A stretch of 64,000 nt of DNA from Allobogoriella deserti (lineage in GTDB: Bacteria > Actinomycetota > Actinomycetes > Actinomycetales > Actinomycetaceae). Position numbers and translations under genes: made by a program. The DNA lies in assembly GCF_042680605.1 (NCBI RefSeq), contig NZ_JBHUEE010000007.1:186001-250000 (forward strand), in the 5' to 3' direction. Below, piece by piece: positions 17,601-23,774 of this stretch; position 1 is the first letter of the stretch, and every line of letters starts with the position of its first letter. The notes beneath the pieces were generated by a model, which saw nothing but the letters and a program-made list of their open reading frames with translations, did not search any database and had not been told where the DNA came from.

Positions 17601-17737
17601 CGGGCGTCGCCGTCAGTCACGCCACACTTGCCACGTTCCTCGGTGACCGGCTCGAGCCTCTCGTCGTGTCAGATACTGCGATCGACGTCCCTGTGCCGGC
17701 ATTGGGTGCCGTGGGCGTTGTCGTCGACGCAGCATGA
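14639..17737 (+). CDS. GH38 alpha-mannosidase
   Basis: A 1032-residue glycoside hydrolase family 38 protein with no signal peptide, so probably cytoplasmic and acting on imported mannosides. The catalytic domain begins with HLVQHSHYDIGYTDPQG, whose His-x-Asp binds the catalytic metal. The segment MQTDVPGQPVGLP carries the expected nucleophile Asp, and HNWAGRSVPHMIGG and SGESVLVWMTDTPHG follow. The C-terminal half holds the GH38 beta-sandwich, including IASILDKATGRELVD. I chose the ATG at 14639 because GAGATGGG stands before it; an in-frame ATG at 14627 would add four residues. It is the last gene of the ABC operon and ends at a strong hairpin. Confidence 0.88.
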   Translation: MTTALVKDHRWSLERARSELVHRAIAAESVIGGCGVQIVPEPLLRRSDDGRLLQAVRLVVDGPVRAEEILVRASGGSANHVQTMPGPSGSVRMLLPAVDTPASITVELPWLSTQRSLIFEQLPVRQWSIHLVQHSHYDIGYTDPQGRVLREQLAFLDSCLDYARATDGRSEAARFRWAVEALHPVGQWIASRPRAQVEEFFDRVRAGQIELTALPYNLHIDTCSTDELHELLQLSREVRQRSGVEMPVAMQTDVPGQPVGLPTALAQQGVRYLSVAHNWAGRSVPHMIGGQHLPRLFRWRAPSGESVLVWMTDTPHGLAYMEGASVGFSTSYAVVDELFPAYLTSLATHSHPYAPGAFGWHGPAVTDREPYPWDVLHLRVAGRYSDNAPPSLIHSDIVERWNETWEFPKLRLSTNADFFADAEQRVGNAIPTVTGDWGDWWVEGVGSAARPQAMVRQAQARVTDSETVSALGSVLGAHEVPGERERSRRTYAAISLFNEHTWGASNPWAINDDGESSGEEQWHWKYARALEARDTAERFLDDAVVHLGAGVQEAPDADITYLAVNTTGFSRSSVVSLFVRESRAPLNEPLVVRDARNGEVLPSIEIPQTNPNRRTGGRFLRVYVRHIPAAGSVQLTVARGPASDVPTPAVDATGVTVLENEHLRVEVDLHTSCIASILDKATGRELVDPDAVVGMNGYIYDTYTTAGGYNHQSNKMTVSAELELLGSRSLGKPAVLVDRSSNPLSEELTYEFAADGADWVRVRLCLSRHSGVLEIENRISKPATMTKESAFFAFPFAMAQPRTRFEITGGLTGPDLPEVPGAPRHMRAVREWVTFEEDDLAIAWATADAPLVHPEVVALPYAPFPESMSPRQPGTVYSWVHNNVWDTNFPVQQAFETSFRYAIGVRRAGERISSPGLAIRTAAELSHPVIGVLATGGRETVRPDSEWSLLTVEDDRVRLVAVEAVGPGSHLIKLQSFAEESIRARLRPGVAVSHATLATFLGDRLEPLVVSDTAIDVPVPALGAVGVVVDAA

Positions 17738-17741
17738 CGTG

Positions 17742-17785
17742 GAGGCGCCGCAGGCCCCCCTTCAGGCTTGGGCCAGCGGCGCCTC
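17742..17785. terminator. Strong bidirectional hairpin between GH38 and lacI
   Basis: A 16-bp stem with a single A/A mismatch: GAGGCGCCGCAGGCCC (17742-17757) pairs with GGGCCAGCGGCGCCTC (17770-17785) around a 12-nt loop. The lacI stop codon (17762-17764) lies in the loop, so the structure serves the convergent GH38 and lacI genes together. Actinobacterial terminators often lack a U-tract, as here. Confidence 0.7.
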
Positions 17786-18838
17786 ACCCCGGCGGCGGGT
17801 GCGGATCGACGATGGGAGCTCGATGGTCCGTGACGGCCGGTCCACGCGCTTGCCTTGGAGCCGGGAGAGCAGCAGCTCGGCAGCCGTCCGACCGAGCTCG
17901 CGCGCGTCATGCGTGACGATCGAGAGATCGCCGGGCACGAGCTCCTCGAGGTCGAACGTGTCGAACCCGGCCAGCCGGACACGAGCGAACATGTCCACCC
18001 CGCGTTCGCGGCCGACGTCGTACAGCGCCTTGATGACGCCGATCATGTTGCGGTTGTTGGCGCTGAAGATCGCCGTCGGCGGTTCGGGCAGGGCGAGCAG
18101 CTCGTGCGCGGTGAGGCCGGCCGCGTGCACGTCCTGCTGGCCGCGCCGGACCAGGTCCGGCAGCACCGGCACGCCCTTGGCGAGGTGGGCCCGTTCGAAT
18201 CCCTCGTATCGGCGCTGCCCGGTGAAGACGGACAGGGCGTTGCCCATGAAGGCGATGCGCCGGTGCCCCTCGTCGAGCAGCAAGCGGGTCACCTCCTCGG
18301 CGCCGCGGACGTCGTCGACCAGCACCGCGTCGACGTCAACGCCCTCCTGGCGGCGGGAGGCGAACACCAGCGGTACGCCGTGCCGCTGCTCGGGCAGCAG
18401 ATGCTCGGCCGATCCGCCCGAGGGCACCACGATCAGGCCCTCCGCCTGCCGGCCGACGAAGTCGGCGACCAGGCGTGCCTCCTCCTCGAAGTCCTCGTGC
18501 GAGGTGCCGAAGACGACCCGCCGGTTCTCCTCGCCGAGGATCTCTCCGATCCCGTCGAGCACCTCCGCGTAGTAGGGGTTGGTCAGGTTGGTCACGACCA
18601 CGCCGACCAGGCCGCTGCGGTGGCCGGGGCGCAGGCTGCGCGCGCTCTCGTTGCGGCGGTAGCCGAGCGCCCGGACGGAGTTCTCGACCTTGCGCTGCAT
18701 CGCGGCGCTGACGTGGTGGCCACCCGAGAGGACGCGCGAGACGGTCATCGGGCTGACACCGGCGTGCCGTGCGACGTCGCTGATCGTCGGCAGCGACCGC
18801 GGGCTCGCGTTCTCGTGCTTCTCCTCCGGGCCGGCCAT
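17762..18838 (-). CDS. LacI-family transcriptional regulator, probable mannoside repressor
   Basis: A 358-residue LacI/GalR protein. The N-terminal helix-turn-helix is TISDVARHAGVSPMTVSRVL (residues 18-37), followed by the hinge helix region NESARSLRPGHRSGLVGVVV. The periplasmic-binding-like effector domain includes NLTNPYYAEVLDGIGE and GHRRIAFMGN. It is convergent with the GH38 gene and not co-transcribed with it. CG-centred palindromes at 10070, 10171 and 11462 in front of the isomerase, kinase and ABC genes are the likely targets, which would make this the local repressor. The sugar effector is unknown; mannose or a mannobiose is a guess from context. Confidence 0.85.
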   Translation of the reverse strand: MAGPEEKHENASPRSLPTISDVARHAGVSPMTVSRVLSGGHHVSAAMQRKVENSVRALGYRRNESARSLRPGHRSGLVGVVVTNLTNPYYAEVLDGIGEILGEENRRVVFGTSHEDFEEEARLVADFVGRQAEGLIVVPSGGSAEHLLPEQRHGVPLVFASRRQEGVDVDAVLVDDVRGAEEVTRLLLDEGHRRIAFMGNALSVFTGQRRYEGFERAHLAKGVPVLPDLVRRGQQDVHAAGLTAHELLALPEPPTAIFSANNRNMIGVIKALYDVGRERGVDMFARVRLAGFDTFDLEELVPGDLSIVTHDARELGRTAAELLLSRLQGKRVDRPSRTIELPSSIRTRRRGEAPLAQA

Positions 18839-18896
18839 GCTCCCAACATATTGGACCGCGGCGCCGAGAAGCCGCAGTCGTCCGCCCGCCGCCGCA

Positions 18897-18965
18897 CCGA
18901 GAGCGGAAACCTGGTCAATAGCGGACGTTCAAACATCCGCTATTGGCACAGGTTTCCGCTCTCGG
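18897..18965. repeat. Palindromic 3'-end element R2
   Basis: A 69-bp element 15 bp past the lysR stop. The outer arms are a perfect 17-bp inverted repeat, CCGAGAGCGGAAACCTG at 18897-18913 and its complement at 18949-18965. The inner arms CAATAGCGGA and TCCGCTATTG (18916-18925, 18936-18945) are a perfect 10-bp pair around a 10-nt loop. It is of the AAACCTG outer-arm subtype with R3 and R4. Confidence 0.9.
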
Positions 18966-18979
18966 CGGGGGCCGGCCGG

Positions 18980-19864
18980 TCACGACACCGGGGAGAGCCG
19001 ATCCACCTCACCGAGGAAGGCCCGCAGCGCCGGTGAGGGGTTGAAGTCGCTCCACACCAGGTACTCGACCCGGCGCGGACCGTCATCGACCGGGACGGTC
19101 AGCAGACCCTCCCCACGCGGGCCGATGAATGATGCCGGCAGCAGACCGACGGCGAGGCCCTGCCGGATCAGTCCGGTGAAGAGATCGGCGGTGGACACCT
19201 CGAAGGCCACGTCCCGTGCCAGCCCGGCGGCCGCGAACGCCAGATCGCTCTGGCTCCTGCCCGGCGAACCCGCCGGGAAATCGACGAACACCTCGTCCGC
19301 GATCTGCGCCAGGGACAGATGGTCGGCAGTCCCCAGCCGATGCCCCGGGGACAGCACGGCGACCAGGTCGTCGCGGGCGAGCTCGCGCGCCCCGACGCCC
19401 ACCGGTTCATCGACCTCCGGCAGGCCGAGGAACGCCGCATCCAGGCGACCGCCGGCCACACGCTCGGTCATCTCCTGGCTCGCCCCCATCGTGAGAGCCA
19501 CCCGCACGGCCGGGTACCGGTCGCGGAAGCGTTGCAACAGCTCCGGAATGTCGACGGCGGCAACTGTCGGGATGACGCCGACCGTGAGCCGGCCGCGTAC
19601 CTCGCCGGCCGCGTCGGCCGCCTCGCTGACGGCGCGCTCCGCGGCCGCGAGGCACTCGCGAGCCCACGGGAGGAAGGCCGCGCCGGCCTGTGTGAGCTCG
19701 ACCCGCCTGCTGCTGCGCGCGAACAAGGTCACGCCCAGCTCGCGTTCGAGCTTCGCGATCTGGTGACTCAGCGCCGACTGCGCGACGAAGCACCGTTCCG
19801 CGGCTCGGGTGAACCCGCCGGTCTCGGCGACGGCGAGGACGTACCGGCACTGGTGCAACTCCAT
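18980..19864 (-). CDS. LysR-family transcriptional regulator
   Basis: A 294-residue LysR-type regulator. The winged helix-turn-helix occupies the N-terminus with GGFTRAAERCFVAQSALSHQ (residues 16-35) and LGVTLFARSSRRVELTQAG. The effector domain starts near RGRLTVGVIPTVAAVDIPEL and contains GLLPASFIG. I start it at 19864, where the family begins MELHQCRYVLAVAE; the upstream open frame has no family sequence. It is divergent from the EamA transporter gene. A T-N11-A palindrome lies eight bases from its start, so autoregulation and control of the transporter are likely. The inducer is unknown. Confidence 0.85.
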   Translation of the reverse strand: MELHQCRYVLAVAETGGFTRAAERCFVAQSALSHQIAKLERELGVTLFARSSRRVELTQAGAAFLPWARECLAAAERAVSEAADAAGEVRGRLTVGVIPTVAAVDIPELLQRFRDRYPAVRVALTMGASQEMTERVAGGRLDAAFLGLPEVDEPVGVGARELARDDLVAVLSPGHRLGTADHLSLAQIADEVFVDFPAGSPGRSQSDLAFAAAGLARDVAFEVSTADLFTGLIRQGLAVGLLPASFIGPRGEGLLTVPVDDGPRRVEYLVWSDFNPSPALRAFLGEVDRLSPVS

Positions 19865-19871
19865 ACGTTCA

Positions 19872-19895
19872 ATCGTGCGCTGCGATCGTTGCGAT
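19872..19895. promoter_or_regulatory. LysR-type binding site between divergent lysR and eamA
   Basis: ATCG-N7-CGAT at 19872-19886 fits the T-N11-A LysR box, and a second ATCG-TTG-CGAT palindrome overlaps it at 19885-19895. The site sits between the lysR start and the EamA start and probably serves both. A weak promoter for the transporter could be TTGCGA (19889-19894) with ACAGAT 17 bp later. Confidence 0.45.
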
Positions 19896-19944
19896 GACAA
19901 CCATGTCTTGGACAGATCGATCGGGCAGGCGGAGCCTGGTCGGC

Positions 19945-21039
19945 ATGGCCCGCACCGCCGAATCCGAACGCGTGACGCCACCTCCGGCACCGCCGGCGAC
20001 CGCCGCGCGCGGCCGGCTTGACGGTCGCGTGGCCGTCCTGGCGGCGACGGCCCTGGCCCCGGCCTCCTGGGGCACCACCTATGCCGTGACCACCGAGTTC
20101 CTGCCACCCGACCATCCGATGTTCGCGGGGCTGATGCGCTCCCTTCCGGTCGGCCTCCTTGCCCTCGCCCTGACCCGGTGCCTCCCGTCCGGGTCCTGGT
20201 GGTGGAAGGCCGCGGTGCTCGGCGTCCTCAACATCGGTGCCTTCTTCCCGTTGCTCTTCCTGGCCGCCGAGCGACTGCCCGGCGGCGTCGCGGCGACACT
20301 CGGCGCGGTCCAGCCGCTCGCGGTCGGGGTGCTGGCGATCGCGGTACTGCGCGAGTCGCCGTCGTGGTGGCGCCTCGGATGGGGAGCCGCCGGCCTGCTC
20401 GGGGTGGGGCTGGTGGTGCTGACTCCCGCCGCCGCCCTGGACGCCGCCGGCGTGGTCGCCGGTCTCGCCGCGACGGCGTCGATGGGGCTCGGTCTCGTCC
20501 TCATCAAACGCTGGGGGCGGCCGCCGGGAGTCAGCTCGATGACCTTCACCGGATGGCTCCTGACGTTCGGCGGTCTGGCGTTGGCCCCGCTCGCTTTGGT
20601 CGTCGAAGGAGCGCCCGCGACCGTCGACGCCGGCGCCGTGGGCGGCTACCTGTGGCTGGGTCTCATCGGAGGGCTGCTCGCGTACACCCTCTGGTACCGC
20701 GGGCTGAGCCGGCTACCGGTCACGGCCACCGCCCTGCTCGTGCTGCTCTCCCCGCTGGTCGCTGCCGCGGTCGGCGTTCTCGCCGTCGGCGAACGTTTCT
20801 CTCCCGCCCAGGCCGCGGGCTTCGCCCTGGCCCTGCTCGCCCTGCTCGCCGGACAGTTCACCGGGCGCCAGCTCCGCACTCCACCGCGCACCGAGAGCGG
20901 AAACCCGAGTCAACAGCGGATGCTCAAACATCCGCTCGAAGCGCAGGTTTCCGCTCTCGGCGGTGCTGGGCCGGCTGCGACGGACGCCGACCACGTCACG
21001 GGGCGACCCACCGACCGAGCACGGGGAGGCGACTCGTGA
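19945..21039 (+). CDS. EamA-family (DMT superfamily) transporter with repeat-encoded tail
   Basis: A 364-residue membrane protein with about ten spans and two EamA repeats. The first repeat opens LAPASWGTTYAVTTEFLPP and continues LGVLNIGAFFPLLFLAAERL and GGVAATLGAVQPLAVGVLAI. The second includes ASMGLGLVLIKRWG and LWYRGLSRLPVTATALLVLL. Members export metabolites or amino acids. I start at 19945 with GGAG nine bases upstream; an ATG at 19894 is possible. Residues ~316-339 are encoded entirely by palindromic element R3, and a further ~25 hydrophilic residues follow, so the tail is not family sequence. The stop overlaps the next start (GTGA). Confidence 0.85.
   Translation: MARTAESERVTPPPAPPATAARGRLDGRVAVLAATALAPASWGTTYAVTTEFLPPDHPMFAGLMRSLPVGLLALALTRCLPSGSWWWKAAVLGVLNIGAFFPLLFLAAERLPGGVAATLGAVQPLAVGVLAIAVLRESPSWWRLGWGAAGLLGVGLVVLTPAAALDAAGVVAGLAATASMGLGLVLIKRWGRPPGVSSMTFTGWLLTFGGLALAPLALVVEGAPATVDAGAVGGYLWLGLIGGLLAYTLWYRGLSRLPVTATALLVLLSPLVAAAVGVLAVGERFSPAQAAGFALALLALLAGQFTGRQLRTPPRTESGNPSQQRMLKHPLEAQVSALGGAGPAATDADHVTGRPTDRARGGDS
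20891..20960. repeat. Palindromic element R3, inside the eamA reading frame
   Basis: A 70-bp copy with perfect 15-bp outer arms (20891-20905 and 20946-20960, CCGAGAGCGGAAACC and complement) and perfect 8-bp inner arms AGCGGATG/CATCCGCT (20915-20922, 20929-20936). Unlike the other copies it is translated, as the hydrophilic tail of the EamA protein, without interrupting the frame. Confidence 0.9.
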
Positions 21040-21686
21040 GGATCACCGTCATCGGAGCCACCGGCATGGTCGGCCGCCGTGTCACCAGTGAGGCGGCAGC
21101 ACGCGGACACCACGTGGTCGCCGTCTCCCGGACTGCACGTCCTGAGGCCGGCCGGTCGCCCTACAAGGTCACCGTCCTCACCGCCGACGTCGCCGACACG
21201 ACCGCCATGCAGTCGGCGATGGATGGTTCGGACGCGGCCGTCCTCGCCGTCCGCCCGGAACCGGGACACGAGGTCGCTCTGCTGCCCGAGCTGACCCGGT
21301 CCGCCCTGACGGCCGCGCATGATGCGGGCGTACGGCTCCTCGTCGTCGGTGGTGCCGGACCGCTGCGCAGTCCGCGACATCCGGGCCGGACAGTGGTCGA
21401 CGATCCCGACCATGTCGCGCCACCGTGGCGTGCACTCGCCGCCGCGAGCGCCGCGCAGCTGCAGGAGTGCCGGAGCCACCCCGGCGGCGACTGGACCTAC
21501 CTCAGCCCGCCGGCGGTCCTCGCACCCGGTGCCCGGTCGGGCCGTTACCGCACCGGCACCGACGGCGTGCTGCTCACCGACGCCTCGGGCAACTCGCGGA
21601 TCAGCGCGCAGGATCTCGCCGTCGCAGTCGTCGACGAGCTCGAGTCCCCCGGCGCGCCCCGGTGGTTCACGGTGGCAGTCGTCTGA
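21036..21686 (+). CDS. NAD(P)-binding SDR-like protein (YwnB/NmrA-like)
   Basis: A 216-residue atypical short-chain dehydrogenase-fold protein. The nucleotide loop GATGMVGRRV sits at residues 7-16, and the fold follows the YwnB-type plan with LLVVGGAGPL and WTYLSPPAVLAPG. No YxxxK catalytic pair is evident, so it may be a sensor, NAD(P)-binding reductase or anti-sigma-like protein rather than a classic dehydrogenase. It starts with GTG overlapping the EamA stop, with GGGGAGG eight bases upstream. This indicates coupled translation with the transporter and a shared task, perhaps resistance or export under LysR control. Element R4 begins 30 bp after its stop. Confidence 0.75.
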   Translation: MRITVIGATGMVGRRVTSEAAARGHHVVAVSRTARPEAGRSPYKVTVLTADVADTTAMQSAMDGSDAAVLAVRPEPGHEVALLPELTRSALTAAHDAGVRLLVVGGAGPLRSPRHPGRTVVDDPDHVAPPWRALAAASAAQLQECRSHPGGDWTYLSPPAVLAPGARSGRYRTGTDGVLLTDASGNSRISAQDLAVAVVDELESPGAPRWFTVAVV

Positions 21687-21715
21687 GGGTGCGGGTAGCC
21701 CGCCCGCGGCCGCGC

Positions 21716-21787
21716 GCCGAGAGCGGAAACCTGAGTCGATAGCGGACGTTCAAACATCCGCTCAAGGCACAGGTTTCCGCTCTCGGC
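21716..21787. repeat. Palindromic 3'-end element R4
   Basis: A 72-bp copy, 30 bp downstream of the NAD-binding gene. Outer arms are a perfect 18-bp inverted repeat, GCCGAGAGCGGAAACCTG (21716-21733) and its complement (21770-21787). The inner core is AGCGGA...TCCGCT (21741-21762), almost identical to the core of R2. Confidence 0.9.
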
Positions 21788-21979
21788 GGGGGTGGCTCGC
21801 TGGGGGCTCGGTGGGGCTCGGCTGTGACCGACGCCACGACAGAGTTCCGGCCACGCACGGAATGGTGCCCCGGCGTCGTCTGTTGTGCTCACTGGCCGGC
21901 CCGGTTCCATGCCCCCGGGCCTCACCCCTCGCCGCTACGAGCGGCCACCTGCCGCGAGGCGGCTGGCCGGGCCGGCCTC

Positions 21980-23539
21980 TCACGTCCACCGCAACCAGCG
22001 GTACCCGAACCCGGCCAGCGCCACGCCGTCGCGCCCGGGTGTCCGGCTGCTGACGTCGTCGACGAGGACCTCCTCGTACTCCTCCGGCAGCTCCGACGGT
22101 CGCGCCACGACCGTCACGGCGGAGAGGTTCGCCAGCATGAGCACCGAGCCGGAGGGGCCGTCGTGCCGGAGCGCGAGCACGGACGGCGCGCCCGAATCGA
22201 GGGGGCGGCAGGTGGGTCCGGCCGTCTCCGGCAGGGTGCGGCGTGTGCGGACCATCTCGCGGATCCGGTGCAGGAGCGAGTCCGGATCGGATTCCTGCTC
22301 CGTGACCTCACGCCACGGCATCGGCGTGCGCACCGCCGTCCGTTCCGGCAGCCGCAGATCGTCGCCGAGCCCCACCTCGTCCCCGTATCGCAGGACGGGG
22401 ATCCCGGGAAGGCTGAGCATGACGGCGTGCGCGAGCGCGACCCAGCGTGGGTCCCCATCCAGCATCGGCGTCAGGCGGCGGCGAATGCCGCGACCGTAGA
22501 TCTGCATCTCCGGCTCGGGGGCGAACGCGGCGAAGACCTCCTCACGCTGCTCGTCGCTGAGCCGTTCGAGGTCGAGCTCGTCGTGGTTGCGCAACCAGTT
22601 CGCGTACCGGGCTCCCGGTGGCGGCTCCGGGAGCGCGTGCAGTGCCTCGACCAGCGGTGTCGCGTCCCGGCGGGCCAGGGCAAGGAAGAGGTGGTTGTTG
22701 ATCCAGAAGTTGAGGATGACGTTCAGGCGTCGGTTGCCGCCGAAGTAGCCCGCATACTTCTCCGGCTGCTCGTCCACCTCGCCCATGAGGAAGACGTCGT
22801 GGTCGCGGGACTCCACGTGCTCGCGGAGCTCCTCCAGCCACCACAGCCCCTCGTCCGAGGGATCGTCCGTCGCCGTGCGTTCGATGATCATAGGCACCGC
22901 GTCGATCCGGAAGCCGTCCACCCCGTGCCCGAGCCAGAGGTCGGCGACCTCGGCGATCTCCTGCCGGACCACGTCCTGACTCAGGTCGAGGTCCGGCTCG
23001 TGCGCGTAGAACGCGTGCCGGTAGTACTGCCCGGCGACCTCGTCCCACGCCCACACGCTGTCCTCGACCCCCGGGAAGATCGGCTCGACGTCGGTCTCCT
23101 CGGGCTCATCGGCCCACACGTAGTAGCCGCGGTAGTCCGAGCCGCGGTCCCGGCGTGCCTCCTGGAACCACCGGTGCTGGTCGGAGGTGTGCTGGACGAC
23201 CAGCTCGACCATCACCCGGAGGCCGAGGTCACCGGCCCGGCGGACCAGCGTGGTGAGGTCCTCGATGCTGCCGAACCGCGGATCGACGGTCCGGTGGTCG
23301 CTCACGTCGTACCCGCCGTCGTGGTACGGCGTGCCGTAGAACGGCAGGATCCACAGGCAGGTGGCCCCGAGGTCGCGGATGTGCTCCAGCCGATCGGCCA
23401 GCCCTCGCAGGTCACCCTGCTCGCCGCCGTCCGAGGCGGCGAACCGGTTCGGGTCGACCTGGTAGATCACGGCGTCGGCGTACCAGGGCGCATCTCCCCT
23501 GTCGGGACGGGCCTCGGCAGTGGGCTCGGTGGCGCTCAT
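21980..23539 (-). CDS. GH13 alpha-amylase-family enzyme (trehalose synthase/maltosyl-like)
   Basis: A 519-residue cytoplasmic GH13 protein. It opens WYADAVIYQVDPNRFAASDG and has the conserved barrel regions YDVSDHRTVDPRFGS, DGFRIDAVP (nucleophile Asp ~213), FLMGEVDEQPE (acid/base Glu ~254) and WLRNHDELDL (Asp ~320). The layout, with LPGIPVLRYGDEVGLGDDL and a short C-terminal sheet, resembles trehalose synthase-type (GH13_16) proteins, though the substrate cannot be fixed from sequence alone. The start is uncertain: the ATG at 23539 is used, and one at 23575 would add 12 residues; neither has a strong ribosome site. It is divergent from the carbamoyltransferase operon. Confidence 0.85.
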   Translation of the reverse strand: MSATEPTAEARPDRGDAPWYADAVIYQVDPNRFAASDGGEQGDLRGLADRLEHIRDLGATCLWILPFYGTPYHDGGYDVSDHRTVDPRFGSIEDLTTLVRRAGDLGLRVMVELVVQHTSDQHRWFQEARRDRGSDYRGYYVWADEPEETDVEPIFPGVEDSVWAWDEVAGQYYRHAFYAHEPDLDLSQDVVRQEIAEVADLWLGHGVDGFRIDAVPMIIERTATDDPSDEGLWWLEELREHVESRDHDVFLMGEVDEQPEKYAGYFGGNRRLNVILNFWINNHLFLALARRDATPLVEALHALPEPPPGARYANWLRNHDELDLERLSDEQREEVFAAFAPEPEMQIYGRGIRRRLTPMLDGDPRWVALAHAVMLSLPGIPVLRYGDEVGLGDDLRLPERTAVRTPMPWREVTEQESDPDSLLHRIREMVRTRRTLPETAGPTCRPLDSGAPSVLALRHDGPSGSVLMLANLSAVTVVARPSELPEEYEEVLVDDVSSRTPGRDGVALAGFGYRWLRWT

Positions 23540-23774
23540 CGGGCCCAGCGCACCATGGCTCCCGGCGATCGGCATCCCGAGCGGGGCTGCGCCCTGCCGG
23601 CGCCACGACCCGCGTCACGGCCCGTGGAACGAGCTCGCGCGGACCGCCCACGGAACGGTGAACCACTTCGACGTGCGAGAAGCGCTGCTCGGGCACACAG
23701 TGGTCCCCAGGCCGCCCCGACCACCCCTCCTGGCGCGGAGCCGACGTGTCGACCGACCACAGAGCGGAGACATC

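Noticed and set aside
18897..21787. Insertion sequence or composite transposon bounded by R2-R4
   Set aside because: No transposase is present, the elements flank individual ordinary genes rather than one unit, and no target-site duplication is visible at the ends.
21788..21979. Possible extra small gene between element R4 and the GH13 gene
   Set aside because: Short frames exist on both strands, but none has a ribosome site, a plausible composition or an overlap with neighbours. I see nothing supportable there.
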